Shown: positions 1-5,568 of the stretch, piece after piece | Layout of the letters: the number at the start of each line of letters is the position of its first letter | Numbering within the stretch: the stretch's first letter is position 1 | NCBI GenBank assembly: GCA_036344135.1 | Contig: JAYYUG010000060.1 | Coordinates: forward strand, 1-7,227 | Direction: 5' to 3' | DNA length: 7,227 nt | DNA from: GCA-002731945 sp036344135 | Lineage (GTDB): Bacteria > Pseudomonadota > Alphaproteobacteria > MED-G09 | The notes under the pieces: model-generated | What the model was told of the DNA's origin: nothing | Seen by the model: the letters and a program-made list of their open reading frames with translations, nothing else | Databases searched by the model: none | Made by a program: the position numbers and the translations under genes

Positions 1-307
1 CTTTATCAAACTTGATGTCGAACTCTAGAAGAACGGAACCAAAATTTTGTCCAGCTATCCCAGACATTTCTTCTAGGCCCTCTAAACTTTTCATCTCGAC
101 TTCCATGGGTTTAACCAGAAGTCTTTCTGAGTCTTCTGGAGAAATACCTTCGTGAGGTACCATTACATATATAAACGGAACATCAATATCTGGTTCTGCG
201 TCTTTAGGTATCGTTATATAGGTAACGGTACCAATGGTGATTAAAATCACCATTAAGAAAACAACCGTTTTTCTTGCTGCCATTATATAATCTATGATGT
301 TTATCAA
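1..307 (-). CDS. RND-family efflux transporter, N-terminal fragment (runs off the left edge)
   Basis: This is the first ~102 residues of an inner-membrane, proton-driven RND pump (AcrB/MdtB-like, HAE-1 type). Read from the TTG, the protein begins with a short amphipathic stretch (LINIIDYIMAARKT) followed by the first transmembrane helix (about residues 14-32, VVFLMVILITIGTVTYITIP). It then enters the periplasmic porter domain with family-typical elements: IPKDAEPDID, the HEGISPEDSERLLVKPME segment and LEGLEEMSG. I chose TTG at 305-307 because a GAGGA ribosome-binding site lies 9 bases upstream, the TTG overlaps the adaptor's TGA (TTGA, coupled translation), and the residues it adds match the usual RND N-terminus. 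The first ATG (281-283) has no Shine-Dalgarno sequence and would remove the amphipathic start. It follows the adaptor gene in one operon. Substrate cannot be told from the fragment. Family call is secure; the exact start is likely but unproven. Confidence 0.92.
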   Translation of the reverse strand, partial: MINIIDYIMAARKTVVFLMVILITIGTVTYITIPKDAEPDIDVPFIYVMVPHEGISPEDSERLLVKPMEVEMKSLEGLEEMSGIAGQNFGSVLLEFDIKFDK

Positions 308-1377
308 ATTTTACTGTCCTCTAATCTGTATTTAATCTTTTCACCATTCGATACGAATTCATGTCCGACTACAATTATCAGCACTTTTTCAGGTAGCCCA
401 GTAATCCATACAGATTCTCCCTCATCCCCAATAATTGTAACCTCAGAGAATTTAGCTAGACCTTCATGATCAATATGTCTTACCCCAACCAAGCCTTCTT
501 CATTAAGTGTAAGAGAGGAGGGGGGAATTAGATGCCCTTTAACTTGGGCTGTAGGAATAAATAGCTCAGCTGTAATACCATCTTTCAATTCATAATTTTC
601 ATTGGGCACTTCCATCTCGATACGAAAGGTTCGAGTAGCCGCGTTAGCTGTTTGTGATATGTAATTAACTAAACCTCTAAGATTCTGGCCGGTTGATAAT
701 TTGACTTCTCCAGTAACGCCTTTTTTTATATTAGTTATATCTTTTTCGGAAACTTCTCCTGTAACTTTTATTGGATTGTAGTCAACGACTCGACCACATG
801 GATTACCAATTGCAAGAAAATCTCCAATTTCTACTAACTTTTCATTAAATATCCCGTCGAAGGGGGCTCTGATATTAATATTGTCGAGTTCTTCTTCCAT
901 TTGTTTTACAAGAGCTTTTGAAGCATCATATGCTGCTTGTGAGGCAGCCGCTTGTGTTTGTGAACGATATCCTTTTTCTACTAATGTTTTTGATGCTTGC
1001 CATTCAAGATCTCTTTGCTTCATTAATGCCTTTGCTTCATCAAGTTTTGCTTCTCTAGAGTCAACTGATTGTTTGCAAATAACTTCTCCTTTAGAAACGA
1101 AATCACCTTTATCAAGATATATTTCTTCAATTATACCTGTTGTTTCGGCCGAAATTAAAACTTCTCTTTCGGCTTCGGTTCTTCCTCTTAACACTACGAA
1201 AGACAGCTTTTCTACAGCTTCAAATTGTCTGGCCCTTACTAGGGTTGTGTTAGTCTGTTTAGAAGTAATTTCAATTTTTTCAATTGAACCTCTTCCGTCT
1301 TTTAAAAAAACACCAGACAACATCCACAAGATGAGCAAACCAAATGTCATTAATGCAGCTTTTATGGTTTTATTCAT
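304..1377 (-). CDS. RND efflux periplasmic adaptor (membrane fusion protein, HlyD/AcrA family)
   Basis: A 357-residue periplasmic adaptor that should link the downstream RND pump to an outer-membrane channel. Domains in order: an N-terminal membrane anchor or uncleaved signal (residues ~6-25, TIKAALMTFGLLILWMLSGV) without a lipobox Cys; first lipoyl half (~75-101, ISAETTGIIEEIYLDKGDF); a short alpha-hairpin (~104-166, Ala/Gln/Lys-rich); second lipoyl half (~167-199, containing IRAPFDGIF); beta-barrel (~202-275, with the family motif ATRTFRIEMEVPN at 247-259); and a C-terminal membrane-proximal domain (~276-350). Length is normal for the family. The start ATG has only a weak GAAAGAA upstream. 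A -10 box at 1448-1453 and an inverted repeat at 1402-1428 lie in front of it, so a local repressor or 5'-leader control is possible. No regulator gene is visible nearby. Cysteines 101 and 194 fall in the two lipoyl halves. The family call is firm; the exported compound is unknown. Confidence 0.93.
   Translation of the reverse strand: MNKTIKAALMTFGLLILWMLSGVFLKDGRGSIEKIEITSKQTNTTLVRARQFEAVEKLSFVVLRGRTEAEREVLISAETTGIIEEIYLDKGDFVSKGEVICKQSVDSREAKLDEAKALMKQRDLEWQASKTLVEKGYRSQTQAAASQAAYDASKALVKQMEEELDNINIRAPFDGIFNEKLVEIGDFLAIGNPCGRVVDYNPIKVTGEVSEKDITNIKKGVTGEVKLSTGQNLRGLVNYISQTANAATRTFRIEMEVPNENYELKDGITAELFIPTAQVKGHLIPPSSLTLNEEGLVGVRHIDHEGLAKFSEVTIIGDEGESVWITGLPEKVLIIVVGHEFVSNGEKIKYRLEDSKI
317..321 (-). 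promoter_or_regulatory. Ribosome-binding site (GAGGA) supporting the TTG start of the RND gene
   Basis: On the minus strand GAGGA sits inside the last codons of the adaptor gene, 9 bases before the TTG at 305-307. No comparable site precedes the downstream ATG at 281-283, so this motif decides the start in favour of TTG. Confidence 0.6.
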
Positions 1378-1401
1378 TTATATTCTTTCATAATACAGAT
1401 T

Positions 1402-1428
1402 AAAAAGATGACGCTTGCGTCATTTTTT
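1402..1428. repeat. Inverted repeat ATGACGC-TT-GCGTCAT with A/T flanks (operator or leader hairpin)
   Basis: The core at 1408-1423 is a 7-bp inverted repeat around two bases. It is flanked by AAAA on the left and TTTT on the right, so as RNA the stem could extend to about 12 bp with one G-U pair, or fold as ATGACG with a CTTG tetraloop. On either strand the stem is followed by a T-rich run, giving it a terminator shape. It lies between the putative minus-strand promoter and the adaptor ATG. It could be an operator for a TetR/MarR-like repressor, an attenuator in the efflux leader, or a barrier to antisense transcription. The repeat is seen directly; its role is inferred. Confidence 0.6.
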
Positions 1429-1447
1429 ATGATATAGATACTCTTTC

Positions 1448-1453
1448 ATTATA
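1448..1453 (-). promoter_or_regulatory. Candidate -10 box (TATAAT) for the efflux operon
   Basis: A perfect TATAAT reads leftward, about 70 bases before the adaptor start codon, giving a short leader that would include the inverted repeat. No good -35 lies at 16-18 bases; a TTGAAT at 1476-1481 is 22 bases away, too far for a standard sigma-70 promoter. An A-tract block farther upstream could compensate as an UP element. In DNA this AT-rich, chance matches are common. Confidence 0.4.
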
Positions 1454-1487
1454 TTGCAAGGATAAAAAGGTAATTATTCAACTATTA

Positions 1488-1505
1488 AAAAAAATTAATT
1501 TTTTT
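1488..1505. repeat. A-run/T-run palindrome (AAAAAAA-TTAA-TTTTTTT)
   Basis: A perfect 18-bp A/T palindrome in the middle of the divergent region. Such tracts bend DNA and serve as UP elements; it lies where an UP element of the leftward promoter (-10 at 1448-1453) would be expected. It may also be a site for nucleoid proteins. It could also be simple compositional bias. Confidence 0.45.
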
Positions 1506-1577
1506 ATTTTCTTGTTTGATAATAACGATTTAAATTGCTAAGAATTGCCCTTATCTTAAAAATGGGTGATTCAGAAG

Positions 1578-1608
1578 TTGACATTCTAATGGTTTTTTAA
1601 AAGAGTAT
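1578..1608 (+). promoter_or_regulatory. Weak candidate promoter for the TonB-system operon
   Basis: A perfect TTGACA (1578-1583) is followed after 19 bases by GAGTAT (1603-1608), a poor -10 at a long spacing. It lies about 75 bases before the first start codon and is the best rightward sigma-70-like pair I found. A later TAAATA (1665-1670) has no credible -35. Treat as a pointer rather than a defined promoter. Confidence 0.25.
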
Positions 1609-1682
1609 TAATTACAAATACAACATTGAATTAGATTAAATGTTTTTTTGTTGTAATGTTAGTCTAAATAGATGGGGGTCTT

Positions 1683-2471
1683 ATGTCTTTAAATTTATTT
1701 TCCAAATTATGCGTACTTTTTAGCTTTTTAGCTATTGCACCATTCTTATCATCACAGGCTCAAAAGGTTATAGAACCGGCTCGTCAGCTGGATCCGGTGA
1801 GATCTCTTTTTGCACAATCAAATATTGGTGCAAAAGAGTCTCAAGACCAAATAGATGTGATAGATGATACTACAAACGGAATAGTTCAAGAGTTTCGTCA
1901 AAATTACCAACAACTAAAAGATCTCACAATTTACAATGATCAACTTGAAATTCTAATTGATAGACAAGAAAGAAAAATGGTTAGAGTAGAGCAAGATATA
2001 GCAAGAATAAGCAGCTTAACTAGGTCGGTTATGCCTCTCATGTTCAAAATGATAGATGCTTTAGACACTTTTGTAGAACTTGATACTCCTTTTTTAATCG
2101 AAGAGAGAAGAAATAGGGTCTCGAATCTAAGAAATCTTATGAATAATCCAGACGCTTCCCCAGCAGAAAAATATCGAAAGATTGCGGAAGCTTATGAAAT
2201 CGAGAACGAGTATGGGCGTACTATTGAGGCCTACACAGGGAAGGTAAGTCCGGATGACGATCGGACTGTCAACTTTTTAAGGATTGGTCGTAATTCTTAT
2301 GTTTACCAAACTCTAGATGGGGACGAACAAGCAGTTTGGAGTCAAAGTCGCGGTGAATGGCAACGATTAGGTGGATCCTACCGCCTACCAATACAAGTTG
2401 GTATCCGTATTGCGAATGAGCAGGCAGCTCCAGACTTGATGGTAGTGCCTTTAGAAATATCATCGGAATAG
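1683..2471 (+). CDS. DUF3450 family periplasmic protein (TonB-system associated)
   Basis: A 262-residue exported protein, first gene of the TonB operon. A Sec signal peptide spans residues 1-26 (hydrophobic core CVLFSFLAIAPFL, cleavage after SQA). Residues ~50-112 form a Gln/Glu/Arg-rich coiled coil, followed by a helical segment (~113-182) containing the family-typical VMPLMFKMIDALDTFVELD and EKYRKIAEAYEIENEYGRT. A small beta-rich C-terminal domain (~183-258) has YTG at 184-186, LRIG at 199-202 and RLGG at 228-231. Length and motifs match DUF3450 proteins as I know them, which are habitually encoded just before TtpC-type genes. The molecular role is not established; a periplasmic partner of TtpC is the natural inference, because the two share sequence motifs. 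A GGGGG ribosome-binding site 4 bases before the ATG supports the start. The next gene begins 10 bp after the stop. Confidence 0.9.
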   Translation: MSLNLFSKLCVLFSFLAIAPFLSSQAQKVIEPARQLDPVRSLFAQSNIGAKESQDQIDVIDDTTNGIVQEFRQNYQQLKDLTIYNDQLEILIDRQERKMVRVEQDIARISSLTRSVMPLMFKMIDALDTFVELDTPFLIEERRNRVSNLRNLMNNPDASPAEKYRKIAEAYEIENEYGRTIEAYTGKVSPDDDRTVNFLRIGRNSYVYQTLDGDEQAVWSQSRGEWQRLGGSYRLPIQVGIRIANEQAAPDLMVVPLEISSE

Positions 2472-2481
2472 GGAGATAAAA

Positions 2482-3891
2482 ATGAAAAATCATTTAGATA
2501 AAAAATCTATTATTAGAAGTGTAGTCGTCTCCTTTTTTGTGTTGACCTTTATGGTTTTTACTACCTCAGTGAGAGCACAAGATGCTGAAGAAGAAGAGAT
2601 TCCAGTAGAAGTAACTTCTCTTGCCGAGTTGATACTAAAGGTTCAAGAGGAAGCACTTTATGATAGTGAGCAAGATCGCCAAAGAGTAGCGAAATTTGTA
2701 GCCGAAAGAGATACTCAGCAAAGAGTTTTAACCAAGACGCTTGCTGACCTTCAGGTTCAAGAGGATAGGGCAATAGTATTAGAAAAAACATTTGATGATA
2801 ATGATGTCAAACTAAGCGAGCTAGAAGACCTTAAGGCCGAAAGACTAGGGGCTTTTGGAGAATTATTTGGTGTAGTTAGAGGAACTGCAAGTGAAATGGG
2901 AGCCCAAATCAAGGAGTCCATTATTAGTGGCGAACTGACTGGTCGTCATACAACCCTTACAGAGCTTGCTAAATCGCAGAAGTTACCATCAAATGATCAA
3001 CTCGAGTTGTTGTGGTTTCATTTAATTGAAGAAATGAAAGCCCAAGGTGAAGTTAAAAGTTTTACAGGAACTATAGTTGATGTTGATGGAAGTTTTTCTG
3101 AAGAAAAAGTTGTGAGAGTTGGACCATGGACAGCGTACGATAGAAGAGGAAATTTCTTAGGATATTTACCTGATGATGAAAGGTATAGAGTTCTTGGAAG
3201 ACAGCCTCAAGCAAGATTCTTAGATCTTGGAGATAATGTTGTAGATGGCGATCCTGGGGATATTGTCAAAGGGGCCATTGATCCATCAAGAGGGGCAATA
3301 TTAGGATTGCTTATTCAAACACCAGGTTTAACTGAACGTATTAACCAAGGCGGTGTTGTAGGTTATGTAATCCTTGGTATATTAGCTTTAGGCTTACTTC
3401 TTTCGGCTGAAAGAATCTTCAGACTAACATCAGTTTCAAGAGCTGTACGCTCTCAATCAAAAGATGTAGATAATCCAAAAGAAAACAATCCTCTTGGTAG
3501 GGTTTTGAAGGCTTATCAATCAAATAAGACGGCAGATGTTGAAACTTTAGAACTAAAGCTTGATGATGCGATATTAAAAGAATTACCTTCTTTAGAAAGA
3601 GGAATTAATTTTATAAAACTTTTATCATCTGTAGCGCCATTGTTAGGTCTTTTAGGAACAGTTGTAGGGATGATCGTAACCTTCCAAGCCATCACATTGT
3701 TTGGTACCGGTGATCCTAAGTTAATGGCTGGCGGTATTTCTCAAGCACTTGTAACTACTGTTCTTGGTCTAACTACAGCAATTCCTTTGGTTCTTCTACA
3801 TTCAGTTGCACAACAAAGAAGCCGATCTATTCAGCAAGTCCTAGAAGAACAAAGTGCAGGTATTATTGCTGAAAGAGCAGAATCTGGTTAA
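2482..3891 (+). CDS. ttpC: TtpC-type protein: ExbB/TolQ/MotA proton-channel domain with large periplasmic N-terminal domain
   Basis: A 469-residue protein about twice the length of ordinary ExbB. A signal peptide (residues 1-32, cleavage after VRA) is followed by an acidic stretch and coiled coil (~43-125), a helical region (~125-190) and a small beta-rich domain (~193-250, with FTG at 194-196 and VRVG at 211-214). The linker DPSRGAILGLLIQTPGLTER (267-286) is characteristic of TtpC-type proteins. Membrane segment 1 is at ~290-308, and a cytoplasmic loop precedes the MotA/TolQ/ExbB domain with segments 2 (~378-402) and 3 (~415-440). In Vibrio, TtpC is required for TonB2-dependent iron uptake. 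Thr393 and Thr426 match the channel threonines of E. coli ExbB (T148, T181), but Gln421 stands where ExbB has Glu176. GGGAG overlapping the previous stop codon gives a good ribosome-binding site. Identification is strong from architecture and gene order. Confidence 0.93.
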   Translation: MKNHLDKKSIIRSVVVSFFVLTFMVFTTSVRAQDAEEEEIPVEVTSLAELILKVQEEALYDSEQDRQRVAKFVAERDTQQRVLTKTLADLQVQEDRAIVLEKTFDDNDVKLSELEDLKAERLGAFGELFGVVRGTASEMGAQIKESIISGELTGRHTTLTELAKSQKLPSNDQLELLWFHLIEEMKAQGEVKSFTGTIVDVDGSFSEEKVVRVGPWTAYDRRGNFLGYLPDDERYRVLGRQPQARFLDLGDNVVDGDPGDIVKGAIDPSRGAILGLLIQTPGLTERINQGGVVGYVILGILALGLLLSAERIFRLTSVSRAVRSQSKDVDNPKENNPLGRVLKAYQSNKTADVETLELKLDDAILKELPSLERGINFIKLLSSVAPLLGLLGTVVGMIVTFQAITLFGTGDPKLMAGGISQALVTTVLGLTTAIPLVLLHSVAQQRSRSIQQVLEEQSAGIIAERAESG

Positions 3892-3911
3892 TTGTATAAC
3901 AGGGGCGGTTA

Positions 3912-4457
3912 ATGAGTGATTTTCTTCTAAAATTAATAAGGCCAGATCTAGCCTATAGCTCTTTAAGAGATTTTTTAGAGCTTGGAGGAGATGTGTTGTT
4001 GGCTATTATGCTAGCGACATTTATTATGTGGTCCTTAATAATTGAGAGATATTGGCATTATGCTACTGCGCAGAAAAAGATTTCCAAGAAAGTTATTGGT
4101 GGTTGGAACGAGAGAACCGACCATAGCTCATGGTACGCAAGAAGGATTAGAGAAAAATTAATCAGCGAAGTTAAACAATCCAGTGAAAGAGGTTTAATTT
4201 ATATCAAAACTCTTGTTGCAGCTGCGCCTCTACTTGGATTACTTGGTACAGTTACTGGTATGGTAGAGGTTTTTGATGTTATGGCTATCACAGGATCTTC
4301 TAATGCTCGTGCTATGGCGGCTGGAATTTCGAAGGCTACTTTACCAACTATGTCAGGTATGGTTGCATCATTGTCTGGTTTATTTTTTATTGCTCAATTG
4401 GAATCGCGCTCCAAAAGAGCAATTGCAAGTGTTGAGGATCAATTATCCTTATCATAA
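3912..4457 (+). CDS. exbB: ExbB-like proton channel subunit of the TonB system (ExbB2 type)
   Basis: A short ExbB (181 residues) with three predicted membrane helices: ~27-45 (DVLLAIMLATFIMWSLIIER), ~97-122 (containing AAAPLLGLLGTVTGM) and ~136-161 (containing AAGISKATLPTMSGM). The MotA/TolQ/ExbB signature LLGLLGTVTGM is intact. Compared with E. coli ExbB the N-terminus and cytoplasmic loop are reduced, as in ExbB2 of TtpC-containing systems. Thr113 and Thr146 match T148 and T181 of E. coli ExbB, whereas Lys141 occupies the position of Glu176. It should form a pentamer around ExbD in the inner membrane. AGGGG 6 bases before ATG is a good ribosome-binding site; the gene lies 20 bp behind ttpC and 25 bp before exbD. 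Family call firm; the 'ExbB2' label rests on context. Confidence 0.93.
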   Translation: MSDFLLKLIRPDLAYSSLRDFLELGGDVLLAIMLATFIMWSLIIERYWHYATAQKKISKKVIGGWNERTDHSSWYARRIREKLISEVKQSSERGLIYIKTLVAAAPLLGLLGTVTGMVEVFDVMAITGSSNARAMAAGISKATLPTMSGMVASLSGLFFIAQLESRSKRAIASVEDQLSLS

Positions 4458-4482
4458 AAAAAGAAGTTAATAGGAGAAAAGA

Positions 4483-4884
4483 ATGAGACGAAGAACAAGA
4501 ATTGACGAAGAAAGTGAAATTAATATAACTCCACTTCTTGATATTGTTTTCATAATGCTCATTTTTTTCATTGTAACAGCAACCTTTGTTAAGGAATCCG
4601 GAATTGATGTAACTAGGCCTGATTCAGAAACGGCTCAGCAACAAAACCGGGTGGGAATTCTAATTGCTATAAGCGACAAAAATGAAATATGGATTAATCG
4701 AAGGTTGGTGGAAATAGATGCTGTGCAAGCTAACGTGGAGAAATTACACGCTGAAAACCCTCAAGGAGGTGCAGTGATCCAGGCTGATGAACGTTCTCAG
4801 GTTGGCCTAATGGTGGAAGTCATTGATGCTGTTAGATTAGCTGGGGTAGAACAATATTCCATAGCGGCGTCACAAAAGAATTAG
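4483..4884 (+). CDS. exbD: ExbD biopolymer transport protein of the TonB system
   Basis: A 133-residue single-pass inner-membrane protein, the rotor-like partner of ExbB. A basic cytoplasmic start (MRRRTRIDEESE) leads into INITPLLDIVFIMLIFFIV (residues 13-31), in which Asp20 corresponds to the essential protonatable Asp25 of E. coli ExbD. Residues ~38-133 form the periplasmic TolR/ExbD fold, including the segments VGILIAISDKNEIWIN and AVIQADERSQVGLMVEVIDA, which are typical of the family. Length is normal for ExbD2 types. AGGAG 6 bases before the ATG is a strong ribosome-binding site. The TAG stop is followed in the same frame by four codons and then the proposed TTG start of tonB. Very secure call. 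Confidence 0.95.
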   Translation: MRRRTRIDEESEINITPLLDIVFIMLIFFIVTATFVKESGIDVTRPDSETAQQQNRVGILIAISDKNEIWINRRLVEIDAVQANVEKLHAENPQGGAVIQADERSQVGLMVEVIDAVRLAGVEQYSIAASQKN

Positions 4885-4886
4885 GA
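4883..4886 (+). promoter_or_regulatory. Ribosome-binding site (AGGA) for the TTG start of tonB
   Basis: AGGA overlaps the exbD TAG stop and lies 10 bases before the TTG at 4897, a slightly long but workable spacing. There is no ATG in frame until Met46, inside the membrane helix, so a non-ATG start here is needed to keep the anchor. This motif is the only reasonable one nearby. Confidence 0.45.
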
Positions 4887-4896
4887 AAAAATAACC

Positions 4897-5568
4897 TTGT
4901 TTGAACAATTAAAAAACTTTTTGAACAAAATTGGCGAAGTAGAATTTGCCGGCTACACTTTAAAAGAAGTCGACAGCAGAATTACAGCGGTTCCATTAGC
5001 TGGAATAGTTACAGTTTTTCTATTTCTGGTTATGCAAGCTTTAGTTACGAGCGATGAATATGATTTGGGTGAAGAGGGTGTAAATATTAATATTAGTTTC
5101 TTGAGGCAGTTGCAGGATACTGAAACACAAACCGCAAAGAAAAAACCAAATAGACCGGAGCAAGAACAGGAACCTGATCCACCAGATATGGATATTCCTG
5201 AGACCCCTAGGCCAGAAATGAATGCAGAAAGTATCGCCACCCCAGATTTTGCTGGACCTCAATTTGGTGCTTTCTCAGCTTCTACTGATGCTGATGTACT
5301 TCCGATTGTTAAGGTTCCCCCTCAATACCCTCGTAGAGCAACACAAAGAGGAATAGAAGGTTGGGTTTTAGTAGAATTTACAATTACAGCTACAGGAGCT
5401 GTTATTAATCCTATGGTTATAGATGCCGATCCCCCAGGGATTTTTAATAGATCAGCTATGAGAACTATTGTGAAATGGAAATATAAGCCTAGAATATTAA
5501 ATGGAAAAGCCGTTGCAAGACCGGGTGTTCAACATTTAATTACTTTTGAGTTAGAAGATGCAAAATAA
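4897..5568 (+). CDS. tonB: TonB energy transducer
   Basis: A 223-residue TonB. Residues 1-31 are a charged, presumably cytoplasmic extension; the membrane helix is ~32-50 (VPLAGIVTVFLFLVMQALV). A periplasmic linker (~51-135) includes a Pro/Glu/Asp-rich part (81-108, for example RPEQEQEPDPPDMDIP). The C-terminal TonB domain (~137-221) carries PPQYPRRATQRGIEGWV, the VLVEFTITATGAV strands and the helix-strand AMRTIVKWKYKPRI. The TonB domain docks on the TonB box of outer-membrane receptors and transmits force from ExbB/ExbD. The start is TTG; alternatives in frame are a TTG at 4921 or, if the anchor were lost, ATG at 5032. The helix lacks the His found in E. coli TonB (His20). The next gene overlaps the last 11 bp. 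Function is secure; the exact start is moderately so. Confidence 0.92.
   Translation: MFEQLKNFLNKIGEVEFAGYTLKEVDSRITAVPLAGIVTVFLFLVMQALVTSDEYDLGEEGVNINISFLRQLQDTETQTAKKKPNRPEQEQEPDPPDMDIPETPRPEMNAESIATPDFAGPQFGAFSASTDADVLPIVKVPPQYPRRATQRGIEGWVLVEFTITATGAVINPMVIDADPPGIFNRSAMRTIVKWKYKPRILNGKAVARPGVQHLITFELEDAK

Larger units (their letters stand above)
1378..1682. other. Divergent intergenic region between efflux and TonB operons
   Basis: This gene-free stretch is markedly more AT-rich than the flanking genes and must hold the promoters of both operons, which are transcribed away from each other. From left to right it contains an inverted repeat close to the adaptor start, a perfect minus-strand TATAAT, an A-run/T-run palindrome, a TTGACA hexamer on the plus strand and a G-rich ribosome-binding site (GGGGG at 1674-1678) before the first TonB-operon gene. 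I see no tRNA, small ORF with a good start, or riboswitch-like conserved structure. Confidence 0.8.

Noticed and set aside
881..1393. 170-codon open frame on the plus strand opposite the adaptor gene
   Set aside because: It is Ser/Cys/Phe-rich with no recognisable domain and lies wholly antisense to a well-supported adaptor gene; a shadow frame.
1515..1536. GATAAT hexamer with AACGAT after it, considered as a Fur box
   Set aside because: Only one of the three expected hexamers matches; roughly 11 of 19 positions fit the consensus, which is near chance in AT-rich DNA.
1595..1670. Further TA-rich hexamers (TTTAAA, TATTAA, TAAATA) as -10 boxes of the TonB operon
   Set aside because: None has a -35 hexamer at 16-18 bases, and such strings are expected by chance here.
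4273..4470. 65-codon frame inside and just past exbB
   Set aside because: Leu/Trp-rich product in another frame of the conserved third helix of ExbB; no ribosome-binding site of its own and no family features.
4882..4897. Programmed read-through of the exbD TAG giving an ExbD-TonB fusion
   Set aside because: The ExbD C-terminus is periplasmic while the TonB N-terminus is cytoplasmic, so a fusion would not insert properly; a TTG start explains the layout more simply. Kept only as a caveat.
4953..5262. Two minus-strand frames opposite tonB
   Set aside because: They mirror the membrane and Pro-rich parts of TonB; composition (Ser/Cys/Gly runs) is typical of antisense reading.
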